Below are positions 35,607 to 46,504 of a stretch of DNA of 64,000 nt, one piece after another (positions within the stretch are counted from its first letter, which is position 1; each line of letters begins with the position of its first letter). The notes under the pieces are model-generated. The model was not told the DNA's origin, made no database searches, and saw nothing but the letters and a program-made list of their open reading frames with translations. Source of the stretch: Streptomyces cyaneochromogenes (GTDB lineage Bacteria > Actinomycetota > Actinomycetes > Streptomycetales > Streptomycetaceae); NCBI RefSeq assembly GCF_003963535.1, contig NZ_CP034539.1, positions 4,216,001 to 4,280,000 of the forward strand. The letters are read 5' to 3'. Position numbers and translations under genes: made by a program.

Positions 35607-37334
35607 TCAGGCACCCGTGCCGAACGCGATCACCAGGTACTCCTTCGCGGCCGGGCTCGCCGATCCGCTCGCCCGCACCGCCGAGATGTACAGACGCCCC
35701 TGCGCGTAGAGGTACTCGGCGCGCTCCGGAGGCAGGCCCGCCTCGGCCTCGCGCACGGCCTGCGTGGCCGGATTCTCCAGCAACGCGGTCTGCTCGAAGG
35801 TGACACCGTCGATGCTGACGACCCGCCCGCTCCGGGCGGCGCTCGGCGACCGCTTGTAGGCGAGCAGATTGCCGCCGTCCATCCGCAGCGGCACGATCAC
35901 ATAGCCCTCGCCCGCGGCCGTACGCTGGCCGGTCTGCCTGCCGGTGGTGAGGTCGAACGCGACGATCTCGTTGGTCTGTCCGGAACCGCCGCCGCCGTCA
36001 TGTGCCTTCGTCGGCAGGTACAGCCGGTCCTTGCCGACCGCCGACTGCGTGCACCGCTCGATCCCGCGGAGGACGTCGCACACGGCCGTGTACCGCTCGG
36101 CCGGCGCCGAGATCCGCGTACGCAGCTTGCCGGTCCGGTTGTCGAGGGAGAAGTACTCCGAGATGCCGCTGCCACCGTCCGCGCTGCCGCCACCCGCGCT
36201 ACCGCCGGCGTTCGCGGCGACGACCAGCGGGTCGGTCGAGACGATGCCGACCTGTTCGACGCCGTCGGCCATCCGGTACGCCGAGATCACCTTCCCGGTC
36301 GCCGGGTCGATGGTCTGGATGTGCAGTTGGAGCCCGCCGGACGTCCGGCACTTGCGCACCGCCACCAGCTTCGCACCGCCGCCGTACCCGGCGTCGTAGC
36401 AGGTGTCGCTCGCCTTCGGCGTCCACAGCGACGCGCCCGAGGCGATGTCGAACGCGGCGCCCCCGGCCGCCCCGCCGGCGGCGACGGTGTGCGCGCTGAT
36501 GGTGACGTTGTCGAACCGGATGGGTTGGCGGCCGCGCAGGGCGGAGCCGGTCCACAGCTTCCGGCCGGCGTCGAGGTCGATCGCGGAGACCTGGGTGCAG
36601 CCGTGCGTCGGCTTCGCCTTGGTCGGCATCGCGGACTCGTGGACGATCGCCGTCAGGCCGTCCTCGGTGGTGTGGTCGGTGACCGCGCACACCGGGCCGG
36701 GCAGCGGGATCGTCCACGACTCGGTGCCCTTGTCCGGGTCGTAGCCGGTGATCTCGGCGACGCCGGTCTTGACGTACGCCTTCCCGGTCAGCCACGAGCC
36801 GGGAACGGCGCCCCCGCCGGCGCCCCCGGCCTTGGGCGAGGGCACCTGGAAGAGGACCCTCGCGGCGGGGTTGGCGGGCACCTTCTCGCTGCCCCGGGAC
36901 GTCGGGTTGTCGCCCTCGCCGACCGCCTTGCCGGTGCCGCCGCCGACGCCGGCCGTGTCGTTTTTCGCGGCCTCGTCACCGGAGTCCGCGTACAGGACAC
37001 CACCGCCGATGATCAGCGCGATCGCCACGACCGCCGCGACGGCGACGGCCCACCACCCCTTGGGCCTGCGCCCGCCGCCACCGGCGCCACCGGGCCCGGC
37101 GAGCGGGGGGTGCGACGGCGGGGGCGCCTGCTGGGCGCCGTAACCGGAGTTCCAGTCGTAGTCGTACGGGTCCTGCGGCTGACCGTAAGGACCGGACTGC
37201 GGACCGGGCTGCAAGCCGGGCTGACCGCAGGGGCCGCCGTATCCGGCAGGCGGCGGAGGCAGCACGGGCGGCAGGGGAGGCCTCGGCGGCGTGGGGGGCC
37301 CACCGTAGCCACCCTGCTGCGGTGGCTGGGTCAT
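35607..37334 (-). CDS. Membrane-anchored PQQ-like beta-propeller protein
   Basis: 575 residues from ATG 37334 (MTQPPQQGGYGG), with AGGGGAGAG upstream. The N-terminal 90 residues are cytoplasmic, Pro/Gly/Tyr-rich (PPQQGGYGGPPTPPRP). One membrane helix lies at about 95-117 (GWWAVAVAAVVAIALIIGG), then a large extracellular region. That region has repeated beta-propeller blades of PQQ/BamB type (GYDPDKGTESWTIPLPG, IDLDAGRKLWTGSALRG, TIDPATGKVISAYRMADG). Several Cys pairs (CRTSGG, CDVLRGIERC) suggest disulfides. It probably senses or scaffolds at the cell surface. The same architecture occurs on Ser/Thr kinases, but no kinase domain is present here. Confidence 0.85.
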   Translation of the reverse strand: MTQPPQQGGYGGPPTPPRPPLPPVLPPPPAGYGGPCGQPGLQPGPQSGPYGQPQDPYDYDWNSGYGAQQAPPPSHPPLAGPGGAGGGGRRPKGWWAVAVAAVVAIALIIGGGVLYADSGDEAAKNDTAGVGGGTGKAVGEGDNPTSRGSEKVPANPAARVLFQVPSPKAGGAGGGAVPGSWLTGKAYVKTGVAEITGYDPDKGTESWTIPLPGPVCAVTDHTTEDGLTAIVHESAMPTKAKPTHGCTQVSAIDLDAGRKLWTGSALRGRQPIRFDNVTISAHTVAAGGAAGGAAFDIASGASLWTPKASDTCYDAGYGGGAKLVAVRKCRTSGGLQLHIQTIDPATGKVISAYRMADGVEQVGIVSTDPLVVAANAGGSAGGGSADGGSGISEYFSLDNRTGKLRTRISAPAERYTAVCDVLRGIERCTQSAVGKDRLYLPTKAHDGGGGSGQTNEIVAFDLTTGRQTGQRTAAGEGYVIVPLRMDGGNLLAYKRSPSAARSGRVVSIDGVTFEQTALLENPATQAVREAEAGLPPERAEYLYAQGRLYISAVRASGSASPAAKEYLVIAFGTGA

Positions 37335-37508
37335 ACGCGGCTCTCCCCTCGCGAACTGATGTGCCGCCACTCCTGCGCCGTCGTAAATCCGCCACACCAG
37401 CGGTTCTCGGCCTGTTGGCGAGCAAGTCTTTCTACCACCCGGCGCGGACGACGCACCGGCCCGCGTCCACCCCGGGTTCCCGAGGCGCGCGGGCCGATGC
37501 CGCCGGTG

Positions 37509-39320
<1,812 letters not shown>

Positions 39321-39573
39321 TTCTCTCCTGACAGGGGGGATCGCTCGACCCTCCAGAGTAGTCGGGCGGGCCGTCGCCCCTTCAAACGTGCCTGCTCACA
39401 GGGGCCGCACAGGGGTTCCACAGAGGCTCTGCCAAACCCCGCCGGGCCCCTACTCGCCCGTAGGGATTCCCCTAGTTGACGTGACCTCTTCAAAACGGCC
39501 ACCTTATGCGCACAGACAAGGCCACCCCCCACCGCCCCGTCCGTGCACGTTTCCCAGAAGGGGTCCCACCCCC

Positions 39574-41187
39574 ATGTTCGTGCAGCACTCCCCCGCACTC
39601 CGGACGCCCGGCCGCCGCAGACGCGGTGCGCTCGCCGCGCTCGTCTCCGCCGCCGCCCTGCTCGCCGTCGGCGCCGCGTCGACCGCCCCGGCGTCCGCGG
39701 CCCCCGCCGAGGGCGTCGTCCTCGGCGCCGACGCCCCGGGTGCCATCAAGGACAGCTACATCGTCACCCTCAAGGACAGCGCCGGCTTCCGCGCCGCCTC
39801 CGCCAAGGGCAAGGCGCTCGCCACCCGGTACGGCGCCGAGGTCGAACGCACCTACAAACAGGCCCTCAACGGCTACGCGACCGAGATGACGCAGACCGAG
39901 GCCAAGCGGCTCGCCGCCGACCCGGCCGTCGAGAGGGTGGTCCAGAACAAGACCGTCCACATCAACGGCACCCAGACCAACCCGACCTGGGGCCTGGACC
40001 GCATCGACCAGGCCGACCTGCCGCTGTCCTCGTCGTACACCTACCCGGACAGCGCGGGCAGCGGGGTGACGGCGTACATCATCGACACCGGAGTCCGCAT
40101 CACCCACAGCGACTTCGGCGGCCGGGCCTCCTACGGCTACGACGCGGTCGACGGCGACTCCACCGCGCAGGACGGCAACGGACACGGCACGCACGTGGCC
40201 GGCACCGTCGCGGGATCGACGTACGGCGTCGCCAAGAACGCGGACATCGTCGCCGTGCGCGTCCTCGACGACGACGGCTCCGGCACCACCGACGGCGTGG
40301 TCGCGGGCATCGACTGGGTGACCCAGAACGCGCAGTTCCCCGCCGTCGCCAACATGTCGCTGGGCGGCGACGCCGACTCGGTGCTCGACGAGGCGGTCGA
40401 GAACTCCATCGCGGCCGGCATCACCTACGCGGTCGCGGCCGGCAACGACAACACCAACGCCTCCTCCAACTCCCCGGCCCGCGTCTCGGCGGCACTCACC
40501 GTGGGCGCCTCGACCAGCGCCGACGCGCGGTCGTCGTTCTCCAACTACGGCTCCGTACTGGACCTGTTCGCGCCGGGTTCGAGCATCACGTCGGCGTCCA
40601 ACGCCTCGGACACCGGCACCGCGACCTACTCGGGTACGTCGATGGCGTCCCCGCACGTGGCCGGCGCAGCCGCCGTGTACCTCGGCGAGAACCCGAGCGC
40701 CTCGCCCTCCGCGGTCGCCTCGGCGCTGACCTCGGCGGCGTCCTCCGGCACGCTGACCAGCGTCGGAACCGGCAGCCCCAACCTGCTGCTCCAGGTCACC
40801 CCGGCCGGTGACGGCGACGGCGGAGGCGGCGACACGGGCAGCAGCTTCGAGTCGGCCGCCGACGTCTCCATCCCGGACGCGGGCTCGGCCGTCTACTCCC
40901 CGATCACCGTCAGCGGCCTCACCGGCAGCGCGCCCAGCGACCTGTCGGTGTACGTCAACATCGTCCACACCTACCGCGGCGACCTGGTGATCGACCTGGT
41001 CGCGCCGGACGGCTCGACGTACCGGCTGAAGAGCAGCAGTTCCTCCGACTCGACGGACAACGTCGACGCCACGTACACGGTGAACGCGTCCAGCGAGACG
41101 ACCGTCAACGGGACCTGGCAGCTGAAGGTCCAGGACGTCTACAGCGCGGACACGGGCTACATCAACAGCTGGAAGCTGACCTTCTGA
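39574..41187 (+). CDS. Secreted subtilisin-like serine protease (S8) with P-domain
   Basis: 537 residues from ATG 39574, with AGAAGGGG upstream. A twin-Arg-rich signal (RTPGRRRRGALAALVS) ends near ASAAPAEG. An inhibitor-I9 propeptide (about 55-130, SYIVTLKDSAGFRA) precedes the catalytic domain with Asp171 (IIDTGV), His204 (GHGTHVAG) and Ser356 (GTSMASPH). A short Gly-rich linker leads to a C-terminal proprotein-convertase P-like domain (about 430-537, DLVIDLVAPDGSTYRL ... GTWQLKVQDVYSADTG). Extracellular protease; very similar in plan to Streptomyces aqualysin/proteinase K-type enzymes. Confidence 0.94.
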   Translation: MFVQHSPALRTPGRRRRGALAALVSAAALLAVGAASTAPASAAPAEGVVLGADAPGAIKDSYIVTLKDSAGFRAASAKGKALATRYGAEVERTYKQALNGYATEMTQTEAKRLAADPAVERVVQNKTVHINGTQTNPTWGLDRIDQADLPLSSSYTYPDSAGSGVTAYIIDTGVRITHSDFGGRASYGYDAVDGDSTAQDGNGHGTHVAGTVAGSTYGVAKNADIVAVRVLDDDGSGTTDGVVAGIDWVTQNAQFPAVANMSLGGDADSVLDEAVENSIAAGITYAVAAGNDNTNASSNSPARVSAALTVGASTSADARSSFSNYGSVLDLFAPGSSITSASNASDTGTATYSGTSMASPHVAGAAAVYLGENPSASPSAVASALTSAASSGTLTSVGTGSPNLLLQVTPAGDGDGGGGDTGSSFESAADVSIPDAGSAVYSPITVSGLTGSAPSDLSVYVNIVHTYRGDLVIDLVAPDGSTYRLKSSSSSDSTDNVDATYTVNASSETTVNGTWQLKVQDVYSADTGYINSWKLTF

Positions 41188-41219
41188 ACGACGGTCCGCG
41201 CATCTTCCGTAACAGCAGT

Positions 41220-41249
41220 GCGCCCCGGGGACGCCGATCCCCGGGGCGC
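41220..41249. terminator. Strong convergent hairpin terminator
   Basis: gcgccccgggga (41220-41231) and tccccggggcgc (41238-41249) form a perfect 12-bp stem with a six-base loop between the convergent protease and amidase genes. Confidence 0.85.
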
Positions 41250-41265
41250 TTCACTGTGGCCGATG

Positions 41266-42393
41266 TCAGCGGCGGGCCGCCGCCTCGCGGACCTCGGCGA
41301 GGAGGTCGTACATGACCTGGCCGGGGCACTCGGTGGTGAAGTAGTCACGGTGGCCGCCGACCACGTGCGTGTCCTTCTTCGTGCCGTTGACGGGGTTGGT
41401 GTACGTCACCTGCGCCTGCGGGTCCAGCCCCTTGAACCGGGAGATCACCTTGATCAGCCGGATCAGGGACGCCTTGGCCGCGTCCGTGGGGGCCTGCTGG
41501 CTGAGGGTGCCGAGCAGGGCGATACCGAGGGCGCCGGAGTTGTAGCCCACGGAGTGGAAGCCCGTGACGAGGTCGCCGTCCGGGTTGAAGGCGGGTATGC
41601 CGTCGTCGCCGGAGTAGCGGCCCTCGTAGACGTTGCCGGCCTCGTCGATGAGGAAGTGGTAGCCGATGTCGCCCCAGTCGTTGGTGATCGCGTGCTGCTC
41701 GTAGATCGCGCGCACCGTCGCGGCCGGGTCGGGATCGTCGTTCGGCGTCGCGGTGTGGTGGACCGTGATGATCTGGAGCGGGTAGTACTTCTCGGGCGAG
41801 TTGACGGAGCCGTCCGGCTTGAACCGCTTGGACTCGTCGGCGCCCCAGGCCGGCCGCGAGAGGTAGCGCACGCCACGCACGCGTGTGGGCTCGCTCGGCA
41901 CATGGAAGGTACGGCCGGGGCCGCCGGTGGTGTCGATCGCCAGCGAGTGCACGACCTCGATGCCGCTCGACGCCTTCAGCTCGTACGCGGTGGCGTTCTG
42001 GGCGGCGACCAGGGCCGTGCCGCCGTCCTCGACGATCGCGCAGCCGCTCTTCAGGGGCTGCCAGTCGCCGTCCGCGAGCCGGATGGCGGCGCCCTCCTTC
42101 GAGCCGGACCAGCGCACGCCGACGTAGGAGGCGGCGAAGGCGGTGGTGGTCTCGCCGGTGCCGGTGGCGGCCTCGGTGCGGGTGGCGGGGAACTTCTCCG
42201 GCGTCGTACCGGAATCGCCGGAGCCGGACGCGGAGTTGTCCGTCTCGGCGGAGTCGGTGGCAGCGAACACCATCGGCGTGATCGCGGCCCCGGCGGCCAC
42301 CGCCCCGCCCGCGGCGATCATGCCGCGGCGGGACAGGGAGCGCTTTCTACGGTGGGACGAGGGGGTGGGGGTGGGGGTGGGGGATTCGGACAC
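41266..42393 (-). CDS. Tat-exported peptidoglycan recognition / N-acetylmuramoyl-L-alanine amidase protein
   Basis: 375 residues from GTG 42393 after GGAAGG. The N-terminus (HRRKRSLSRRGMIAAGGAVA) is a Tat signal with SRRGM. The catalytic part (about 185-370) is a PGRP/Amidase_2 domain: YLSRPAWGADESKRF, IITVHHTATPND with the first zinc His, IGYHFLIDEAGNVYEGR, and HVVGGHRDYFTTECPGQVMY giving the second His and the Cys ligand. It cleaves the amide bond between MurNAc and L-Ala. Single gene. Confidence 0.92.
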   Translation of the reverse strand: MSESPTPTPTPSSHRRKRSLSRRGMIAAGGAVAAGAAITPMVFAATDSAETDNSASGSGDSGTTPEKFPATRTEAATGTGETTTAFAASYVGVRWSGSKEGAAIRLADGDWQPLKSGCAIVEDGGTALVAAQNATAYELKASSGIEVVHSLAIDTTGGPGRTFHVPSEPTRVRGVRYLSRPAWGADESKRFKPDGSVNSPEKYYPLQIITVHHTATPNDDPDPAATVRAIYEQHAITNDWGDIGYHFLIDEAGNVYEGRYSGDDGIPAFNPDGDLVTGFHSVGYNSGALGIALLGTLSQQAPTDAAKASLIRLIKVISRFKGLDPQAQVTYTNPVNGTKKDTHVVGGHRDYFTTECPGQVMYDLLAEVREAAARR

Positions 42394-42559
42394 GGAAGTA
42401 CGCCTTCCAGAGGTGCATGTGACGTGCGTCGAACCGGGGGGAAGGTCCGACGCTTGAAACGTCAACCGACCCTAATCGCCCCAGCTGTCCCACGAGTAGT
42501 CCGATCGCAGTACATCTGTGTGAAGATCGGGCGAAGATGGCGTACTTGTGAGTACGGCG

Positions 42560-44557
42560 TCACGCTCCGGCTTCGTCGATCCGCTGCTGCGGGATCAGCG
42601 CCGTCGCCGGGGCCAGGCCCCGCCCCTGGACCGCCCCTTCGCCCACCGGCATGTCGTCGCGCAGCAGGTTCTCGGGGACGAGGACCGCCGCCGTGACGCC
42701 GCCGCTCGGCGATGCGCGCACCTCGACGCGCAACCCCTGCCGCTCACGCAGCCGGTTCACCACGAACAGGCCGATCTGCTTGGCGTCGAGGAGGTCGACC
42801 TTCTCGGACTGGATCTTGCGGTTGGCGTCGGCGAGGGCGTCCTCGTTCATGCCGAAGCCGCTGTCCTCGACCTCGACGAGAAGCCCCTCGCGCATCCGGG
42901 CGGCGCGCAGCTGCACCTTGGTGCTGGGTGGGGAGAACGCCGTGGCGTTCTCGACCAGTTCGGCGAGGAGATGGATGACGTCGGCGACCGAGCCGCCCAC
43001 CAGCGACACCCTCGGCACCGCCCAGATCTGCACGCGCTGCGTGTTCTCGACCTCGGCGACGGCCGCGCGCAGCACGTCCGCCAGCGGAATCGGGTCCCGC
43101 CAGCCACGCCCCGGCGCGATGCCGGACAGGATCAGCAGGCTCTCGGAGTGGCGGCGCATCCGGGTGGCGAGGTAGTCGACGCGGAACAGGTCCTGCAGCT
43201 CGGCCTGATCCTGCTGCCGCCGCTCCATCCCCTCCAGCAGGTCCAGCTGACGGTGCAGCAGCACCTGGCTGCGGCGCGCCAGGCTGACGTACACCCCGGA
43301 GATCCCGCTCAGCAGCTCGGCGCGCTCGCTCGCGGCCTTCAGCGCCGCGCGCTGCACCGCGGTGAGCGCCGTGCCGACCTGGGCCAGTTCGTCGCCGACC
43401 AGACGTCGCATGGGCGCCTCGGCATCGATGTCGACGCCCTGACCGGCGTGCAGTTTGCGCATGGCCTGCGGCAGGCGCCGGCCGGCCACCTCCAGGGCGT
43501 CGTTGCGCAGGTCGAGGAGTTCGACGATGAGCCCGCGCCCGACCAGCACGGAGACCAGCAGCGACAGCAGCACACCCACCAGGCCGAGCACCACCGCCAC
43601 GCCCGAGGCGCCGAGGGTGTTCCAGCCGAACGGGTCGGCCTGCGCGGCGGCCCCGGTTCCGGCCGCCGTCTCCGCCTCGGTCAGCTTCGTCAGCACGCCG
43701 GCGACCGCCGTGTCCCAGCCCGCGAGCGAAGTGGCCGTCACGGCCGCCGCCCCGGCACCGGCATCCCGCACCCGGTTCTCGACGGCCCGCACGCGCGCGT
43801 ACCCCTCGCCCTCCAGGACCTCCGCGTACGGCGCCCGGTGTGCCGCCTTCAGGTCGGCGACCGCGGGCTCCAGCAGCTCGCGCTGCGTGGCGACGGCGCC
43901 CATGAACAGCCCGTACTGCCCCTGGCTCAGCGTCCCGCGTGCGTCGGCGGCGCCCAGCAGTGCCTGCTCCCGGGCCAGCGCCTCCCGCGCGCGGGCGAGT
44001 TCGAGCACCACGCGCGCCTCGGACGCGGCGTCGGTGCCCTGGTCGCCGGTGAGGGCGCCGGTGACGGCGAAGGCGTGCTCGATGATCGCCGAGTAGGCGG
44101 TGTACGCGGCCGAGGGCGCCCCCGTCTTCTTCGCGGTCGCCTCGGCGCGCGGCTTGGCCAGCCTTCCGGCGTCGGCCTCCAGTTGTTCGATGCGGCCGGG
44201 CAGGCTCGCGTCGAGGAGAGCGGCGTCGGAGCTGGAGGCGTTGATGCCGTTCAGCAGGGCGGTGGCGGCCTTGTCCGTGGCCTTGCGGGCCTTGGCGAAG
44301 GCCTCCGGGGCAGCCGCGTACCGCATCGCGGCGGTGCGCTCGGCCTGCAGCACGGTGACGAAGTCGCCGACCGGGGTGAGGAGTTCGGCGTTGACGTCCT
44401 TGGCGCGCTCGGTGTCGCCGATGCTGGACGCGGTCGTCACGGCGGCGAAGCCCCACAGTGCCATGAGGGACACGATGGGCAGCATCAGCAGGGAGACGAT
44501 CTTCGCCCGCACCGATCTGGGGCGCAGCCGGGCGGAGGTACGGCGGGGGACGCGCAT
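42560..44557 (-). CDS. Conservon-type (CvnA/NIT-domain) sensor kinase with altered H-box
   Basis: 665 residues. N-terminal membrane helix about 18-45, a nitrate/nitrite-sensing-like helical extracellular domain (about 50-300, LQAERTAAMRYAAAPEAF), a second membrane helix (about 318-342), a HAMP-like linker and a HATPase_c domain (HLLAELVENATAFSPPSTKV; EDSGFGMNEDAL). In related kinases the H-box reads VDHLATRMRR; here it is VDYLATRMRR with Tyr462 in place of His. The cvnB (roadblock), cvnC and cvnD (GTPase) partners usually found next to it are absent. It may be a regulatory pseudokinase. Single gene. Confidence 0.88.
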   Translation of the reverse strand: MRVPRRTSARLRPRSVRAKIVSLLMLPIVSLMALWGFAAVTTASSIGDTERAKDVNAELLTPVGDFVTVLQAERTAAMRYAAAPEAFAKARKATDKAATALLNGINASSSDAALLDASLPGRIEQLEADAGRLAKPRAEATAKKTGAPSAAYTAYSAIIEHAFAVTGALTGDQGTDAASEARVVLELARAREALAREQALLGAADARGTLSQGQYGLFMGAVATQRELLEPAVADLKAAHRAPYAEVLEGEGYARVRAVENRVRDAGAGAAAVTATSLAGWDTAVAGVLTKLTEAETAAGTGAAAQADPFGWNTLGASGVAVVLGLVGVLLSLLVSVLVGRGLIVELLDLRNDALEVAGRRLPQAMRKLHAGQGVDIDAEAPMRRLVGDELAQVGTALTAVQRAALKAASERAELLSGISGVYVSLARRSQVLLHRQLDLLEGMERRQQDQAELQDLFRVDYLATRMRRHSESLLILSGIAPGRGWRDPIPLADVLRAAVAEVENTQRVQIWAVPRVSLVGGSVADVIHLLAELVENATAFSPPSTKVQLRAARMREGLLVEVEDSGFGMNEDALADANRKIQSEKVDLLDAKQIGLFVVNRLRERQGLRVEVRASPSGGVTAAVLVPENLLRDDMPVGEGAVQGRGLAPATALIPQQRIDEAGA

Positions 44558-44612
44558 GAGGGGACCTCGTTCGACCTGGGTCAGGGGAGAAGCTCGGGGA
44601 CAGGGGGAGCCG

Positions 44613-45392
44613 TCAGGCCGTGGTGAGTTCGACCTCGCGCAGCAGTTGCGCCGCGGCCGCCGACTCGTGGCGCTTGCCGGTCGGGGACAGGGCGACGTAC
44701 GCGGCGGCGAGGAAGAGGAACGAGCCGAGCAGCACGGCCAGCGGGAAGATGAACTCCGTGGCGGTGGCGCCGGGCAGGGCCGCGCTGCTGGGCGCGAGAG
44801 AGATGTTCACGGCGTACATCGCGGTGTAGTGCATGCTGCTGACGGCGAGCCCCATGACGAGCGCGGCGGCCGTCGCCAGCACCGGGCCGCGCACGATGAG
44901 CGTGAGCGTCAGCGCGGCGGTCGCGGCGACGACGGCGATCGCGACGGAGGCGATGACGAGCATCGGGTCGTAGTCGACCTCGCCGTGCAGGTTGAGCGCG
45001 GCCATGCCGGTGTAGTGCATGGCGGCGACACCGAGCCCGGCGCCGAGGCCGCCGAGGACGACCGACATCACGCGTGAGCGGCCGTATCCGGCGGTGAAGA
45101 CGCCGGCCGCGACCACGGCGACGGCCATCAGCAGGCTCAGCACGGTGATCGGGACGTCGAAGCGGATCGGAGTGCCGTCGACACTGAAGCCCATCATCGC
45201 GATGAAGTGCATGGTCCAGATGCCGGAGCCGATGGCGAGCGAGGCGAGCAGCAGCCAGTTCCGCTTGGAGGCGCCGTCCGCCTCAAGTGCCCTGACGGTG
45301 CAGCGCAGTCCGAGCGCCGAGCCGACGCAGGCCATCGCGTAGGAGAGGACGGGGGTGACCCATCCCGCGCTGAAGTGGTCCATGTGCCCCAT
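44613..45392 (-). CDS. MHYT-domain integral membrane sensor protein
   Basis: 259 residues from ATG 45392, with AAGGAG six bases upstream. Seven membrane segments contain three MHYT-type motifs: TMHFIAMMG, AMHYTGMAAL and SMHYTAMYA. MHYT domains are proposed to bind copper and sense oxygen, CO or NO, and usually precede GGDEF, EAL or kinase domains. Here the protein is MHYT only, with a short cytoplasmic tail. It lies 55 bases upstream of the CvnA-like sensor on the same strand, so the pair may act together, since that sensor has no other partner. Confidence 0.9.
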   Translation of the reverse strand: MGHMDHFSAGWVTPVLSYAMACVGSALGLRCTVRALEADGASKRNWLLLASLAIGSGIWTMHFIAMMGFSVDGTPIRFDVPITVLSLLMAVAVVAAGVFTAGYGRSRVMSVVLGGLGAGLGVAAMHYTGMAALNLHGEVDYDPMLVIASVAIAVVAATAALTLTLIVRGPVLATAAALVMGLAVSSMHYTAMYAVNISLAPSSAALPGATATEFIFPLAVLLGSFLFLAAAYVALSPTGKRHESAAAAQLLREVELTTA

Positions 45393-45492
45393 GGGAGCTC
45401 CTTGGGAGTACCACCGGTAACAGATGACCGGGGATGCCTGATCATGCCAGCCGTTCCCATGACGCACAGTGGCGCAAAAAGGACCATGAAGA

Positions 45493-45509
45493 TGATTGTC
45501 AAACAATCA
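45493..45509. promoter_or_regulatory. TGATTG-N5-CAATCA inverted repeat upstream of MHYT gene
   Basis: TGATTGTCAAACAATCA, six-base arms around five bases, in an AT-rich gap (45393-45571) between ispE and the MHYT gene. Related half-sites ttggtcaa and cttgacc follow. A possible operator; no regulator is adjacent. Confidence 0.4.
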
Positions 45510-45571
45510 ACTACCGTGAATTGGTCAACACTTGACCCGCACATGTATGCAGATCAAGGGGCCGCGATGAC

Positions 45572-46504
45572 CTATGTGGAGATACCGTGGCGGTTTTGCG
45601 CAGACAGTACGGTGGCGCCCTGAGCAGGGCCGGAGGCCGTACGCACCGCCCGACAGGTCCCCGACGACCGTAGAGTTTCAGCCACCTTGACCGCCGACTC
45701 GGGGTCGCGGGCGAGGAACGCCGTCGTCGGACCCGAGCCGGAGACCAGCGCCGTGAGCGCGCCCGCGGCGCGGCCGGCGGCGAGGGTGCCGGCGAGCTCC
45801 GGGAAGAGGGAGAGGGCGGCGGGCTGCAGGTCGTTGGAGACGGCGGCGGCGAGCGCGTCGGGGTCGCCCTTCGCGAGGGCGTCGAGCAGCGGCTGCGAGG
45901 CGACCGGCTCCGGGATGTCCGTGCCCTCGCCGAGGCGGTCGAACTCACGGAAGACGGCGGGCGTCGACAGCCCGCGCTCCGCCATCGCGAACACCCAGTG
46001 GAAGACGCCGCCCACATCGAGCGGGCGCAGCTTCTCGCCCCGCCCGGTACCGAGGGCCGCCCCGCCGACCAGGCTGAACGGCACGTCGCTGCCCAACTCG
46101 GCGCAGATGTCGAGGAGTTCCTCGCGGGAGGCGTGGGTGCCCCAGAGCGCGTCGCACGCCAGCAGCGCGGCCGCCCCGTCCGCGCTGCCGCCCGCCATGC
46201 CACCGGCGACCGGGATGTCCTTGGCGATGTGCAGGTGCACATCGGGCGTACGGCCGTACCGCGCGGCCAGCGCCTCCGCCGCGCGGGCGGCGAGGTTCGT
46301 ACGGTCCAGGGGGACCTGGCCCGCGTCCGGGCCGTCGCAGGTGACGCGCAGGCCGTCCGGCGACGGGGTCACGGTGACCTCGTCGTACAGGCCGACCGCC
46401 AGGAAGACGTTGGCCAGGTCGTGGAAGCCGTCGGGGCGGGCGGCGCCGACCGCGAGCTGGACGTTGACCTTGGCGGGCACCCGGACGGTGACGCTCGCGC
46501 TCAC
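45572..46504 (-). CDS. ispE: 4-diphosphocytidyl-2-C-methyl-D-erythritol kinase
   Basis: 310 residues from GTG 46504, directly after the rsmA stop (TAAGTG). Fourth-stage kinase of the MEP isoprenoid pathway (phosphorylates the 2-hydroxyl of CDP-methylerythritol). GHMP fold: VRVPAKVNVQLAVGAARPDG, the ATP loop KDIPVAGGMAGGSADGAAAL and SGSGPTTAFLA near the C-terminus. The rsmA-ispE order is conserved in actinobacteria. The GTG start gives close coupling with rsmA. Confidence 0.95.
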   Translation of the reverse strand: MSASVTVRVPAKVNVQLAVGAARPDGFHDLANVFLAVGLYDEVTVTPSPDGLRVTCDGPDAGQVPLDRTNLAARAAEALAARYGRTPDVHLHIAKDIPVAGGMAGGSADGAAALLACDALWGTHASREELLDICAELGSDVPFSLVGGAALGTGRGEKLRPLDVGGVFHWVFAMAERGLSTPAVFREFDRLGEGTDIPEPVASQPLLDALAKGDPDALAAAVSNDLQPAALSLFPELAGTLAAGRAAGALTALVSGSGPTTAFLARDPESAVKVAETLRSSGTCRAVRTASGPAQGATVLSAQNRHGIST

